Notes: generated by a model from the sequence alone, not told the origin. A DNA stretch of 64,000 nucleotides from Ridgeia piscesae (GCA_025642075.2 JAODUO010000032.1:620001-684000); one strand, 5' to 3'. Counted from the stretch's first letter, positions 43,933-58,136 are shown. A program made the numbers and translations.

Positions 43933-44540
43933 CATATAATGTAGTTTATCAGGATATAAATATGTGTATCAGTCCACAGTCATCCACATAGAATAAGTAT
44001 CATTAAATTGAAAACGTACGTATAAATTTAGTGCTTATAGGAACTAATACTAAATGTGTCGAACTTACCATAGTCGTCAATCCTGGTAAGCTCTGAAAAA
44101 AGAAAGTTCGTATGTTGCATAGTTACACTAAACCCGTGACGCGAGCACAGAAGAGGTTTGAGAGCAGGACAAAAGAACCCATATCTAACAAATGATAAGT
44201 TAGTCAGGTTGTTTTGAAACGGAAATGTTGACGTGAGAAGAGCAATCAAAATATGTGAATTGACATAACATGCGACACTCTCTGTAACATTGGTTGGGAG
44301 GAGCAATCATTCCAGCACATAAGGCTTGTATTGTCGATCTAAATGGTATATGTCCAAACAATGGATAACCGAAGCAGAATGGTATAAGTCAAAACACATG
44401 TACGTTCTCTTTAATATGTTCACAACTGTACATACATATGTAGGTATGTAAGCGTGTACATCGTACTACGTAGGTGTGCATGCATATGTATTATATATAC
44501 ACGCCCGGAAACATGTAAGAAAGTTGGAATAGGAAGCAAT

Positions 44541-44543
<3 letters not shown>

Positions 44544-44606
<63 letters not shown>
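44544..44606. repeat. (AT)n microsatellite
   Basis: TA run in the A-E intron of unit 3. The left copy has only a short AT tract here (near 11230). Confidence 0.9.
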
Positions 44607-44610
<4 letters not shown>

Positions 44611-45029
44611 TATATATCATTAAAAAATTCATCCTGTTCAAAATGTTATTTGAACTTGTTTAATATATAATCAATTAAACAGGTTCAATTGCTTCACACT
44701 GACCGCAGTCACACGCTAAAAAATCCGCTGCGTCTCAATGTTATTGTTGACGAACTTTGACGTTCCATCCTGAACAAAGAAAAGATCAACAAGTAAGAGT
44801 ATGTAGTGAGTACCTGATATACAAAATCCGTAGTCGTCTGTCTTACACCGATGACACATCAACTTGTTGTCACAATAGTCGTCATTCACATTGCATACTT
44901 GGTTTCGTTTGAGCACTTTCTCTAAACAGCAATTCGTGCAAATTAATAATCCACTAAATATAATTGATATGCTACCACATGAATAGCAATTATGATATGG
45001 ATACGTGTACGTAAAACTATTGATTCTAC

Positions 45030-45084
45030 CTGGGACACTGATACAGAACCAGAGGAAAAACAAGACGGAGATCGTTTGTGACAT
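45030..45084 (-). CDS. Signal-peptide exon of unit 3
   Basis: ATG at 45084-45082, hydrophobic run LFFLWFCISV, phase-1 donor CCAG/GTAGAA. The stop of unit 2 is only 61 bp upstream (45146), so the two genes are almost abutting. Confidence 0.6.
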
Positions 45085-45145
45085 GTACAGCAGATATATA
45101 TTGTCGTAGAGCTCATACTCTAATCACTCTATAGAGGAACATAAG

Positions 45146-45494
45146 TTAAATTGCAGACATTGTGAAAGATGTCATCAATGTAACACATATAAGCTCAAAG
45201 AATAATAATATTAGTAAAACGGTCTCTGCAAACGAACTCAATTTGACGCGGATTCGTGCTACAATTAGGTCACACGTGATTATGGCATATCTGGATTAGC
45301 GAAGGAAAACTTACCACTGTTAGGGATGCATCTAGAGACAGACTTCATGCCAAGACGACCTATGGTTGTAGAATAACGTGTGTTTGGAGGGCAGTCGCAT
45401 ATTTCGTCTAGGCATTTCAACGGATATTGACATTGGTCGTTCTTGTAGCAAGACTCGTTTTTTTGGCCTGTAATCACATAATTATAGGTTTGTG

Positions 45495-45549
<55 letters not shown>

Positions 45550-45608
45550 TAAATGCCATGCTGAGCTTACCAAAACTACGTCCATCATTTTATCCAGGGG
45601 AAACACCG

Positions 45609-45641
<33 letters not shown>

Positions 45642-48529
45642 TGTGTGTGTGTGAGTGTGTGCGCCTACGTGTGTGTGTGTGCGCGCGCCTATGTGTGTGT
45701 GTGCGTGCGTCAATGCATGCGTAAGGAGGTTCGTCCGTCTTGTTGTGTTTGTGTGTACATAAACCATTGATCATGTTTGGTATTATTTATTCTTACGATT
45801 ACACTGGGTCCTGTCTTCTGACATGTAAACGTTTCCTTGACTGCATTCGCAAACCCCGTACATACAGACGGCTCGATAGATGCCGCAGTCGTTTTCGGTT
45901 TTGCATTTCGTTTCGCCGTATTTCGTGACTGGAATGCATACATAGATTGACATAACATTTATTTATCAGGTTTATGATGTTGATCTGTGTAACAGTTTCT
46001 TTCAAACTGCATTAATGCGTATAGCAAATAGGCACTAACGGGTGGCACACATTAACGTACGATTCAATATGGCTAATTCGTTATCGGTTTGGTGACAATA
46101 AAGAACAATAATATAATGTACGGTATTCCAAAGAATCCGACATAAACGTTAATAAAATCGAGGTGTTGACTTACGTGGTTTGCATTGATGTGTGTCAGTT
46201 GGATAAAAACCTTCATTGCAAAGACACATTCCATATCCACACTCTTTAAAATACCAGCACACGCCGCCTTTATATTTGCAATCCGACGATTTTGTACAAT
46301 GGTCATATAATTTCACTGCAATATAATTCCTAGCTTATTTCCACATCGACTCAATCACAACATGTACTACTAGTGAATATGTACTAAAGAAATCTTTTCA
46401 AATGTTGATGAAGCCATCGCTCGTATGAATCAGTGTCCAAGTATAATGCACAATTTATAATAACACGTGCATTAATAATATGTAATAATACAAACATCTA
46501 CATGCATGCATACTTACGTACGTAGGTATAAAAACATATTGATGAGTACACAAATGTACATAATATCGACTAAACTATATTGACGTAAAAGTGTTATGTT
46601 GACGATGTGGTGAGTTTAGTAGGAGAGTAATGATTAATATAATTCATATTAAAGGCTATTTATATAGTGATGTAAAGAATGAAGACAGATGTGATTGTAC
46701 TGATGACGCTGAGAAAGATCACACGTTTAATCACCCGACCACATTTGTTAAACTTGTAAACGGAAATTACAACAATCTAAGTACTTTTTATTGGTGATAT
46801 AGTTACTTAAACTTTGATCCGATGAATAGCATGCCTGAACTTTGTATTTATATATTTAAGCGACATAAGAAAGTAATGCATCTTTTGAAAGAAAGAAAGA
46901 AACATGCACAAATGTAGTTATATATTTACGTTGATCATATAAACAACACCTATCATTTATTTAACATATGTTATCTTGTTGACACCCGAGAGCCAAACAT
47001 GCACATCAGAACAACACAAATATTGAAATCTACTACACATCCGGGTTACCACAATTAGTTTGGTGAGAAAACAATTGTGTTAAAATGTCAGAGAAAATCA
47101 TTTTGACGAAAATACCTGTCAATGTTCGTCTTCATTATATACGATATTTTCACATAATCTGCAGTAACCTTGCCACATACAAATTATTCATTAATACCTG
47201 TGCTATGCGGATTGCGTTTGTTGCCTATTTAATTCGGACAAGGCTGCTGGCAAAACATTACGCAGCAATTTTTGAGAAACCGTGATGACATTCTTATGGC
47301 ATTGTATGAAAATGAATGTTGGCTATTGCGGATTCCGTAGTAGCTATTTATTCGAGAGAACAGTTCAACAGAGAGTGGACACATTTTTAGACGTACAATA
47401 TATTAAAATAAGCGGTTCTTGATCCTTAGTCATTGTTGTTCACCATACATTACATGGAAACCTCCCGATATTGTGACAGCCGCCATCAAAATGGTCAGTA
47501 TATTAATTTGGTAGCATTTGATACCATAACACACGTGTCATTGTTTTACGTGTATGTTAATATGGAACTTACTCGTGTTGTTTGTCGGTAACCTGGCTGG
47601 CTCTGAAAAAAGAAGGTTCGACTGTTGCGTAGGTGAACAAAACGCCTGGTGCGATCATGGCAGTGGCACAAGATCGGGGCGGATGTAAACACTATCTAAC
47701 CTGATAAGTTATGTTGACAATCAATAACAATTAAAATATTGATGTGATCACATCCAGGTAAATAGGTGACAACCTTATTTACCCATTATAGCCCCGTGGC
47801 AATTCAATAAATCTGGAAATTAATTATATCCCAACCAATATGTGTGCCTTTTGTAATAAAAGCCCGACATGTGGCATACACTTAGAGCATATACAAACTA
47901 TCATACTTCATCTCTAATTTAGCCTGGAAAGCGTTGAAGAAAATTTTCCAAGATGGCTGCCGAAAATCTATTACTTAAATCTTAAAAATCGAGTCACGTG
48001 TACCAATTCTTTTTGTACCAAAACATAGGTTTCTGTTGTCACCTATAACAAAATTAATTTTGACATTCTCCTGCAATAGAAGCGGCAGCAATTGTCAAAG
48101 ATGTAGGCCGCTTAGGCTGTTATCACCATATCTGATTAAATACGCCACCCAGTGCACTAATATTATTTTTTAAATATAGAGGTTGGCAGCCATTATACTA
48201 TTAGCGGTAGTTTGATATTTATGGTGTACGCCAACATGCAAACTGGCCTTACCTTTAAAATACTTTTGTCAACTGCTACGGTTGTGTGAAATAACTTATA
48301 CGAAGTATCACATTAAAATATATTACTTTTTATCTTCTCCGACATTCATACCCCCCATTTTTGGTTGATTTTACTACCTGAACAACCAAAAGGTCAATAA
48401 AGAGCAGTATATAGTAATTACCTGATACGCATATTCGGATGGTATCTTCCACGCAAATCATGCATTTCAACTTGTTGCCACACAAGCGGCTTTGCGAGTC
48501 GCATGGTTCAGTTGCCTGAAGGGCGCGCA
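45146..48529 (-). CDS. EB-like cysteine-rich secreted protein gene, unit 2
   Basis: Exons in order: A 48529-48422, E 47602-47573, D 46315-46175, C 45928-45797, B 45467-45315, T 45225-45146. The most compact complete A-to-T unit (3.4 kb). It is the counterpart of unit 6 with the same exon lengths (108, 30, 141, 132, 153 and 80 nt). All frames are open and all junctions phase 1. D keeps [18 protein letters not shown] keeps the six-Cys pattern, and B has CQYPLKC with a CDC pair. The tail [15 protein letters not shown] is strongly hydrophobic and precedes TAA. Differences from unit 6 are mostly single amino acids, with several in the loops between Cys. A signal exon is not identified above 48529; the frame there stays open for about 30 codons through the acceptor (from an ATG near 48585), which is an alternative unspliced start. 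Confidence 0.65.
45495..45547. repeat. (AT)n microsatellite
   Basis: TA run in the C-B intron of unit 2. Confidence 0.9.
45610..45716. repeat. (GT)n-rich microsatellite
   Basis: TG run with CGCGCC and ACGTG interruptions, downstream of exon C of unit 2. Confidence 0.9.
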
Positions 48530-48796
48530 CTAAAAGGCAGTTTGGGGACAATGTTTCAGACAAATAATACTCTACTGAGTCTCGCATGTCCAACGAAAAA
48601 TAATGTATGTAAATTGTATGTAAATAAATACTGTATACTAAACATACATACATACATGCATACAATCGAACGTACGTACATACGTATCAACATACACTCA
48701 TATACGTACATGCGTGCATTCTTACGTACGTACGAAACACACGTACATAAATGTACACATATTTACACAAACATACATGCATGCGTACGTACGTAT

Positions 48797-48816
48797 ATAC
48801 ATATATATATATATAC

Positions 48817-48894
<78 letters not shown>
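48797..48894. repeat. (AT)n microsatellite
   Basis: TA run upstream of unit 2 exon A, preceded by degenerate ACGTACAT tetramers (48640-48790). Confidence 0.9.
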
Positions 48895-48897
<3 letters not shown>

Positions 48898-49235
48898 ATT
48901 ATTATAGGGCCACACCAGAGTGCACCCAAAGATAACCCATGTAGTGAGCGTTCTTAATATAATACAGTATAAAATACATATTTCCGGATGTTCCCAATTT
49001 GAAACATGTTACATGTGAACTTATTTAACATTCACATCCGCCATGTTACAGATGACAGCCGTGAACATCAAAGTTCCTATATCTTATGAAATGTATCACC
49101 TAGCGTCGTGGATATAGCGTAAATGCATAGGCAAGTGGATTTTCAATTTATAAAAACGTAGACATTATCTAGGTGAATCGTCATAGCCATCATTTGTATA
49201 AAATGGCGGCTGTCAAATAGATGTGCATACATATT

Positions 49236-49288
<53 letters not shown>
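49236..49288. repeat. (AT)n microsatellite at a duplication breakpoint
   Basis: TA run occupying the place where about 1.4 kb of the left copy (19160-20560) is missing from the right copy. Confidence 0.85.
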
Positions 49289-49291
<3 letters not shown>

Positions 49292-49815
49292 GGGGATTGG
49301 CAGGCGGACACGTTTGTCAAAATATGTTTAACTTGGGGTACCATGACATATATTCATATTCGCCATTTTTCAAGATGGTGATCTTCAAAACTAATGTCGC
49401 TATATCTTTTCAACTGTACCACCTGCAGCCGATACATTGATATCAACATATAAGTATGTGGACAGGGTTTTCAATGTTAAATAGCTATATATCGTATTTA
49501 ACCTACGGGAATCACAAAGTTAGTGAAACGGTCCCTGTAAACGAACTAAATTTGAAGGGGTTGTCCCGGTCGCGAAATCATGTTATAATTCGATAAACTG
49601 AGTTAGTGAAGGGAAACGTACCACCATTAGGGATGCAACGATGAAAACGCCTTCCCTCATCTATGAATGAAACATGGTATGTGTTGGTAGGACAGATGCA
49701 TGTTTCGTCTTTGCATTTCATCGGATATTGACATCTCTTGTCCTCGGAGCAAGAATTGTCTATTTGGCCTGGAAATGCATGATTATGTGTTTTGTATAAA
49801 CATAAACATATATAC

Positions 49816-49919
<104 letters not shown>

Positions 49920-51127
49920 GCCATCACTTAGCAATTTTCTAAGCCACCTCACCAAAAATAATCCAAATTTGGAACTTCATTTGCAATTTTATATTAGTTT
50001 TATCCCTCGGTTTCTTCGAGCCAAAACTAGATTTTCGGGGATATTGGCACACACCTAATTATTATCATTATAATTTTACATGTTTGATACAAAACACGTT
50101 TCGTGCTCAGATTTACCAAGTAATTTAAACGGTCATAATAATATATGCAAAATAATACAGTTTTAATCAACGTATTTGGAGCATCTGTGTGCGTGTGTGT
50201 ATGTGTTAATATAATTTTATACGTAATTATGAAGAGTATAAAAGTGTCGATTAACTCATACTTTGTTATCAGCTCGGTGCGTATTAATAAATAATTGCCT
50301 TGTGTTCAAATTGTATGATTTTAAGAGTATATTTATATGTTGCAGAGTACAATTCCATGATATGTCAATGGTGTAGGATATTTAGTTCTAGATACATTAA
50401 CCTCTGGAGTATTCGAACATTGTGTTTTCTAGGCGCTTTCAGAAAACATCAACCCCCAATTTCAAATTGTCACCAGTCGACAACAATTTCAGATTCTTGT
50501 TATTCTTATCACATGATTTCATCAAGCCTACTCGGTCAAATGCTGTAACATAATTCTTGGGTTACTTCCACATCGATACAATCACAACCTGTACTACTAG
50601 TGACAATGTACTATATTAACTTTGTTATTGTATTACCATCGCACATCAGCACTCCCGCCCACGTCACATGTCTTCAGGCCCAATTTATAAAAGTCTCACA
50701 ATACACTTGCATTTATAATATGTAACCATAACAATATTGTTTCCGAGAGAAACATTCAACCGAATGTTGCCACCCTTGCAATAATTTAAATTATTATTCA
50801 GGAAATGGACATATATATCCAATTCCACTAAGTATATTCCATTTGATTCATGAAACGTTTTCATACAATACACCACAATCTACTCATGGCTAAATTAAAG
50901 TACTATGACACCAAAGGCACAACACATCATCTTTAAAACAAAATATTTCGCGTAACAGTGGCAGGGAGAGTAGACATTATGTTTGCAATTTGTTAGCGTT
51001 TCTATGAAACGTTTGTATAAAACATCCAAATATGCGAATGAGCATGTTTATCAATCCCATTTGAATGCTCTGTATTATAAACAGCCGTTTTCTACTAACG
51101 TTTTTATATCGTATTGGATATATAACG

Positions 51128-51342
<215 letters not shown>

Positions 51343-51370
51343 ACTATTTCATACATACACATACACACAC

Positions 51371-51372
<2 letters not shown>

Positions 51373-51418
<46 letters not shown>

Positions 51419-51476
51419 CAGGAATTATCTAAAGTTGTAACGTGGAATATATGAAATAGTGACAAATTACAATTAT

Positions 51477-51529
<53 letters not shown>

Positions 51530-51592
51530 CTTACAGGGAATTATACTAAAGTTGTAACGTGGAATATATGAAATAGTGACAAATTACAATTA

Positions 51593-51660
<68 letters not shown>

Positions 51661-51815
51661 GTTATTATATATATATATATATATATATAATAATTGTAAT
51701 TTCACTATTTTTATACACGTTCTTTAAGTATAATTCCCTGTAAGCAGTAAGGCAGGAGGTTTACAACACGTACATTTCGTCTCAGTGATACTTATTCTCG
51801 TCGTGTGGCTGTGTT

Positions 51816-51877
<62 letters not shown>
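51373..51877. repeat. (AT)n cluster with duplicated spacer
   Basis: (AT)n at 51373-51416, 51479-51528, 51597-51690 and 51819-51877. The spacer GTTGTAACGTGGAATATATG is present twice (51434 and 51551) and its inverse (CACTATTTCATA) occurs at about 51341, so short direct and inverted duplications built the cluster. Confidence 0.9.
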
Positions 51878-51882
<5 letters not shown>

Positions 51883-52655
51883 CCTGATAAAGTATACATA
51901 AGTATACACGTTTTTCCGATGACGACTGGTATATTGAGCACATAACACATTACACAAATTGGACTGGAATTAGGCGAGTGTAATGCAAGAGAGAGAATAT
52001 TGAAATTGGTGACAGTAACACAGCGGGTGACCGAGTTTGTTATTATCAATACTAGAGTAAAACGCAATGGTCAACGTATTGTAGGCCTATGTTGTTCAGC
52101 ACACGTTATTTTGAAATCCGACCGATGTCACGAACGCAGCCATTAACCAAAACATAAGATTCTGGCTCAATACCAGCTACTGTGTCTCATTGACGTTATG
52201 TGTAGGCATATATCGAACTTACCCCTGAAGGGTGGGCGGTATTCTTTGGTAAGCTCTGAAAAAAGAAAGTTTGACTGTTGCATAACTTGACAAAGCGCCA
52301 GGTGCGATGCTGGTACTTGTAGAAGATTGGGACGGATGGAGACACTTTCTAGCAAGATGAGTTCGGTGGTTTAGCAAATGCAACGAAATATTAATGTGAC
52401 AAGATCTATGCAAGTAGGTTGCCGTGAGCTACTATATTCCGTCTCCATGCTTGCCTGCAAATTCCTAGCTTTATTTTTCACAAACTACTTCTTATTTTTA
52501 ATACATATGTGACTGCATGAGGTCATTCATGCGGGCAACTTTCACCTACAAAATACCCGTATATCAGGAACTGCCCGATATGTATTACATAAATGTAGTA
52601 ACGAAATAGTAAAAAAGAAAAATAATTAATTATGAACATTTATAATAATATTATA

Positions 52656-52746
<91 letters not shown>

Positions 52747-52766
52747 GTATATATATATATATATAT
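52656..52766. repeat. (TATATG)n hexanucleotide repeat
   Basis: About 15 hexamer copies ending in (AT)n; absent from the left copy. Confidence 0.9.
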
Positions 52767-52769
52767 ACA

Positions 52770-53640
52770 ACTTATAATATCGTAATTAATTAATTAAATT
52801 TTGATGTATCAAGATTTACTAATAAGTTATGACACATTGGTTGTTTTTTTTATTATTATTGCACATGGCATCGTGATATACTTATAGTAATTATTGTTAA
52901 AATTAACTGTGAACATAATAGTACAGTTTATTGTCGAGTAAATGTTATGTACCACGTTAGAAGGAATATGAAATATGCTATGGTATTTTATTAAGCAATT
53001 AATGGTTTTCTATATTTTCTCTTATTGAATTATCTGTGGTAAATTATAATATAGCACTTGTAGATGCATCTAGCAGCTTTCCATAAGTAACTTGAAAAAC
53101 ATTCAACAAAAAAGCCTATGTCATAATTAATTAATTTACTTTTGTTCTATCATGGTTTAATAATTTGGGTTAATGTTCATTTATCAAAATGTAGCTAAAT
53201 TTACGAATTTATTACATGGTTTACCAGGCTTACCATTACTTTATCAGATTTGCCCAAAAAACATTATTAAAAAATTGGGTAAAATTTTTTATTGGTTTTA
53301 TTTAACTTAAAAACTATAAAGGTTTTTGAAACTACAGTTTACAAAACCGGTTTATTTACATTTTTTTCCCCATGTGGATTTACTATTGAAAACTTAGTAA
53401 AACGTAGTATACTGTAGTTTACTATAAATTACTACGGTTTTACATAATTTACTAAGGTTTACTAGGTCTACGTACGGATTTACTATGGTGAAAATATGGT
53501 AAACTATAATACTCTGTTTTTCTATGAATTATAATGAATTTACCATGGTTTACCAAAGAAATCTGTAATATTTTTAGCAGGGTATGAACAAAAAGTGCAA
53601 AACTCATTGATTTAAAATGTTCCGGTTTATAATAATAATT
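52770..53640. other. No gene seen; A/T-rich repeat with GGTTTAC motifs
   Basis: Many dispersed GGTTTAC/GTAAACC-like motifs. 53420-53560 matches 28040-28130 in the left copy (TACTAAGGTTTACTAGGTCT). Nothing coding is visible. Confidence 0.4.
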
Positions 53641-53674
53641 TAGTGAAAACATAACAAAAGTGTAACACAAATTA

Positions 53675-54049
53675 ATGGTTTCGTGTCAGGTTTGGACCGG
53701 TGTTCTTCCGATTGTAAAATCTAACGCGTCTAACGAACGCGTTTATCAACGCTGCTATGTAAAACAGCGGCGAACCCGACGCTCATTCAGGCCCCCGAAA
53801 CCTCTGGCTGAGGCCAACAAACCATTGGCTTCAACATCGATATCGCCCGACACAGCCTGTCATTATGCATCGACTTCGTCCGACTCTGCCCGTCTTTGCG
53901 CCTTGATTTCGTCCGACGCTGCCCGTCCTTGCGCATTAACTGTCCCGCCTTGTCGTCAAAACACTCCGACTGATCGCATTTATTTTATTAAAGACTATCT
54001 TTATGACACTGCTAATATATATTTCATTTTCCTTAAAGGTAAAAAGTAG
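53675..54049 (+). other. Unassigned ORF with internal Ser/Ala repeats
   Basis: An open frame of 124 codons whose middle has three roughly 36-bp imperfect repeats (SSDSARLCAL, SSDAARPCAL). The left-copy equivalent (28330-28930) lacks the repeats, so the frame is not conserved between copies. Its start lies in a block with a GGTTCGAACC-like B box on the minus strand in the left copy. It may be a repeat-borne chance ORF. Confidence 0.3.
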
Positions 54050-54089
54050 TTACTTTAGTAAAACAATAATAAGATGATGAGATAATTCG

Positions 54090-54096
<7 letters not shown>

Positions 54097-54156
<60 letters not shown>
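54097..54156. repeat. (AT)n microsatellite
   Basis: TA run before the LINE fragment; another (AT)n at 54478-54552 interrupts that LINE. Confidence 0.9.
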
Positions 54157-54161
<5 letters not shown>

Positions 54162-54329
54162 ATATATTTTTTATTAAAATATCTTTCATTTAGTTCCTTA
54201 AAAGTAAAAATATTTGTCAACTTTTCAACTACAATAAATCCAATTACCCAGCTAACTCTGGTTCGACCCAAATACCCCGATAAAAGTGGCTTTCAGAATA
54301 TGCAAAACACACGGAAAGGGACAATAACC

Positions 54330-54478
54330 GCCAAGCTCAAACGGCAAAACAAAATACCATCAGCCATAGGAGAGTTTTAGCAGGAGATGGGCAGTGCTCT
54401 CCCCAATGGGAGGGGAAAAAAATCAACACCAGACAGGAATGGGCAGCTCTGCAGCAGGTCTATACAACCACCAAAAAT

Positions 54479-54532
<54 letters not shown>

Positions 54533-55110
54533 TTATATATATATATATATATTGAAGCCGAAAAAACACCCGACTGATTCGACCCCAACGACCAGGAGCT
54601 ACAGACTCTTATGAGCAGAACAGACCAAGCCCACCAGAGACTGATTCAAACCAGGAGCACTAGATCCACCACTGCAGCATACAAAGATGTATACAGACTG
54701 CTACAAAAACGCACCCGTGCAATGAAGACTGATCGGTGGGAAAGGAAGGCAATGGAGCTGCAGAGAACTGCTGACAGAAACAACATGGACTGTAATGGAC
54801 TAAAGGAAGTGTGGGAACCCAAGAAGGGACGTGTTTACCTGAAATTAACAGATGGAATGGAGAACTTCTCTGACCGCAAATGTGTTATGGCAAGATGAGG
54901 TGAACACTTCCAGAAGTTCCTTAACGTCCCAGGCGACATAGATCACGAAACTCACGACAACATCCCGCAGCATATTACCAAGACATGCCTCGATGAGATT
55001 CCTACCATGGAAGAGATGGTTAGAGCAATAGCCGGCCTGAAAGATGGCAAAGCTCCTGGGGGAGATAGAATTCCTGCTGAAGTATGGAAGCACGGAGGAG
55101 ACAATCATAT
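54330..55110 (+). mobile_element. Non-LTR retroelement fragment, right copy
   Basis: Counterpart of 29100-29830. It reads TDRWERKAMELQRTADRNNM, LKEVWEPKKG, HFQKFLNVPGD and AIAGLKDGKAPGGD...IPAEVWKHGG in partly broken frames. It stays open longer than the left copy in the middle part but is interrupted by (AT)n at 54478-54552. Confidence 0.8.
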
Positions 55111-56080
55111 ATATGTAATATTTATGTATAAATGGTAAACGAATTTTAGGTAAAGCCTTGTTTATATTCCCTTTAAAATTGTTGGTATGTATATATTGAA
55201 AACATAGGTAAATGTAAATGACTCGGATTTACTTTACACCATAATATAAATTGTAGAAAACACATGGACAAAATATCACGTAAGTGTTAAAAAATCAATT
55301 GGCATATTAAACAGGTTAATACATGTCTTACTATTAAATGTAATATGTGTTATTATATAGCATCTTAACTTCGCAAATCAACTGAATTAGAAGCAACAAA
55401 AATAGATATAATTTATATCTTCCCATACCTTTAACATGTTCAATCAAAACTGGTGCGTTTGTGTGAAAATAAGTTAATCGATGTATCAATTTTGAATATG
55501 TTACATTTGACCTTCTCCGACATTCATATCCGCCATTTGTATTACAGATGAACGTTGACTCTCCATCCTGACCAAGAAAAAGGTCAACAAACGAATATGC
55601 AATGATTACCTGATATGCAAACTGCATCCACGTCTTTCTCACAGTGATAGCATGTTAACAAGTTGTCACAAGTATCTTCGTCCACGTCGCATACGTCATT
55701 AACCTTGAGCGCAGTTACTAAAAAGCAATTCGAGGCAAATGTTTCAGGCAAATAATACTCCATTAAATATACATTTCGCTTATTCAACAAATACCGATAA
55801 CAATGTTACGACCACACTAGCAGCACACAGTGTAAGTACATAAGAATAGGTGTAAACAAAAACAAACGTAGATACATGCATACAGGCTTACGTACATACA
55901 TATATACACATTCAAATACTTTCATTGGCGCATAATTACGTACGTACGGCATACAAGTACAAGGGTTTACAAACGGATGCATACATACATACTCAAATGC
56001 ACATGCATACGTGTTGCGTACAAGCCTACATGTTTGTATGTACGTGCGTGTATACATATAGCATGCATGTATGTATGTAA

Positions 56081-56258
<178 letters not shown>

Positions 56259-56423
56259 ATATGGGCATATATGCATCAACTTGTAAGTAATGCATTACAT
56301 ATCATAATATAATATTGAACGTAGCGCTCTTTAGCAAATTCAGTCAATAAAACCTATAACACATATACAATCACTTACCACCGTTGCGCTATCAGAATAT
56401 GATTAATTTGTGATGAAGTCATA

Positions 56424-56427
<4 letters not shown>

Positions 56428-56500
<73 letters not shown>
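56428..56500. repeat. (AT)n at the left edge of the TIR element
   Basis: TA run ending in TATTTATTTA at the element terminus; the matching right-edge run is at 63847-63922. Confidence 0.9.
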
Positions 56501-56503
<3 letters not shown>

Positions 56504-57727
56504 TTATACACGAAACCGACCATTTTGGACCAATCTTCCGACTATTTTGGACCATATTGACATTTTGGACCCGGTGCTCGGGTCCAAAAAAGTCAAAGCC
56601 TTTCATAATTAGGAAAAACATGTTTGGTGTGTTTTAATCATATGTATACGTGGCATACTTCTTCGTAATGTTGAAAATAAGTCGTTTTCCTAAAAACGTT
56701 GTTTATTTTGACAGTAATGCAGAGTTAAATATTTTCGTTTTTTTGCATCCCAACCATTTTGGACCCGGTCTAAAACACCTCGGATTGCATTGTTTTGGCG
56801 TATATGTTAATCCCAACTTTTGTATGAAGTATCTTGTATTAACTGTCTATGTAGTGTTCAAGTTTAATAGTATTCCACGCAGAAATAAAAAAGTTAGCAA
56901 TATGATATAAAATATATTTTCTCCATCGACATCGTTGTTGTACGTGACCTTGACCCTGGGCGGAGTTTCTCGCCATTCTTTCACGGACGTCGGCGTTATC
57001 ATGGTGCGAATTTGTGTGTGTTTCCGAAGAGCGGCGATTCCTCGATAAATATTTCAGCATTAGGGTCAGGTAAATATGATTTTTATTAAAAATAAGAAAG
57101 CTTGGTTTTATTTGTTGTTGTTTGTACAGCGAGCTAGGCAGAGCGCGTAAATGAGCTAATCAGAGTCGAGCTTATATCGAGGTTTGGCTCTGCCACTGGT
57201 AACTCGCTGTAAGTGTAAACAGAACATTTATTTTGCTCTGTTCGTTTTTTACTTTAAGTATAACATACAGTGATGATTTAGTTAACTATCATACATGGGG
57301 TTGACAAGCATCTTCAGGTATGTATAGGAATTCCTTATATACTCAAATTTGTTTGAATAAATGGTGTAAACAGACAGACGATGTTACGTGAAGTTGTAGT
57401 ATTTTGTCTGTACTGGGACCTAGTTGATATTGGCTTTTTATTGCTTGCTGTTGTATTGCTGCAAATGACACTGCCAGTCCCTTACGTAGTAATTTTTAAC
57501 GTAAAATATTATCTTTATGGGTTGATAGTTTAATGTCATTGAAAATAGAGCCCATATTAAATCACATTGGCTTTCTCTAACAATGTAGGCCAAACCTGGA
57601 CTAAATAAAATTAAAATATGGTACTTGTCTTGCATTCTTTTCAAAATATTTTCTAAATACATAGAAACCCACATAATCTAATGTATATCTCACACTTTAT
57701 AACTATGTTTATTTAAATATATTTCAG

Positions 57728-58136
57728 GTACAGATGTCATCAAAAGAGAGGAGTAGTCGCCCCCCAAAAAAAACTAATGACAATCGATATACAGGATCAT
57801 TGGCTACCACTGGATCTGAACTGCAGTCACAAACAACACTGCCACGGAGCTCGTCAGCTCAGAAGCCCAGTGTTCTACAACCTGAACCAGCCGTTGGTGA
57901 TGAGCCACTGAGTGGATATCGGTTATTTGACATTCGTCCAGTGGTGAAGTTTGTCGAACAGTTTCTGTGTCCCACATGTCAGCAGAGTGGGTATGATGTA
58001 ACAGAGTTTGGCGCAGTACTTTTTCACATGCAGGGCATGTGGTGCTATCATGAACTTGAAAAACACTTATGGTGAAAACAGTAACTTGCATCTCAAGAAG
58101 GGGTGCTGCCATGAAAGCAGGTTTCTGTGGCATTGA
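57728..58136 (+). pseudogene. Mutator-like transposase N-terminal domain ORF, frameshifted
   Basis: ATG at 57734 follows an acceptor ATTTCAG at 57727. A possible non-coding first exon ends at about 57066 before GTAAAT. The frame has a Ser/Thr/Pro-rich leader of about 57 residues, then GYRLFDIRPVVKFVEQFLCP and TCQQSG. This resembles the start of the Mutator-like domain, which in the families I know has two Cys pairs. After VTE this frame gives no second pair, but another frame reads SLAQYFFTCRACGAIMNL, supplying CxxC, and then a third frame continues KKGAAMKAGFCGI. Two frameshifts are therefore likely, making this copy dead or partial. The larger catalytic part was not found downstream. Confidence 0.5.

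Larger units (their letters stand above)
43041..45084 (-). pseudogene. EB-like cysteine-rich gene, unit 3 (5' part only)
   Basis: Signal exon 45084-45030 begins with ATG and encodes a hydrophobic core LFFLWFCISV (18 codons plus one base). Then come exon A 44921-44814 (36 codons, five Cys in the standard spacing), linker E 44092-44069 (8 codons, LTRIDDY) and a second linker 43074-43041. The S-A intron is only 108 bp. The second linker is 34 nt here and 33 nt in unit 7, a one-base gain in a G run that would break phase 1. D, C, B and T are absent below 43 kb, as in unit 7, so truncation predates the duplication. The 5' exons are intact and could still make a short secreted peptide. Confidence 0.6.
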
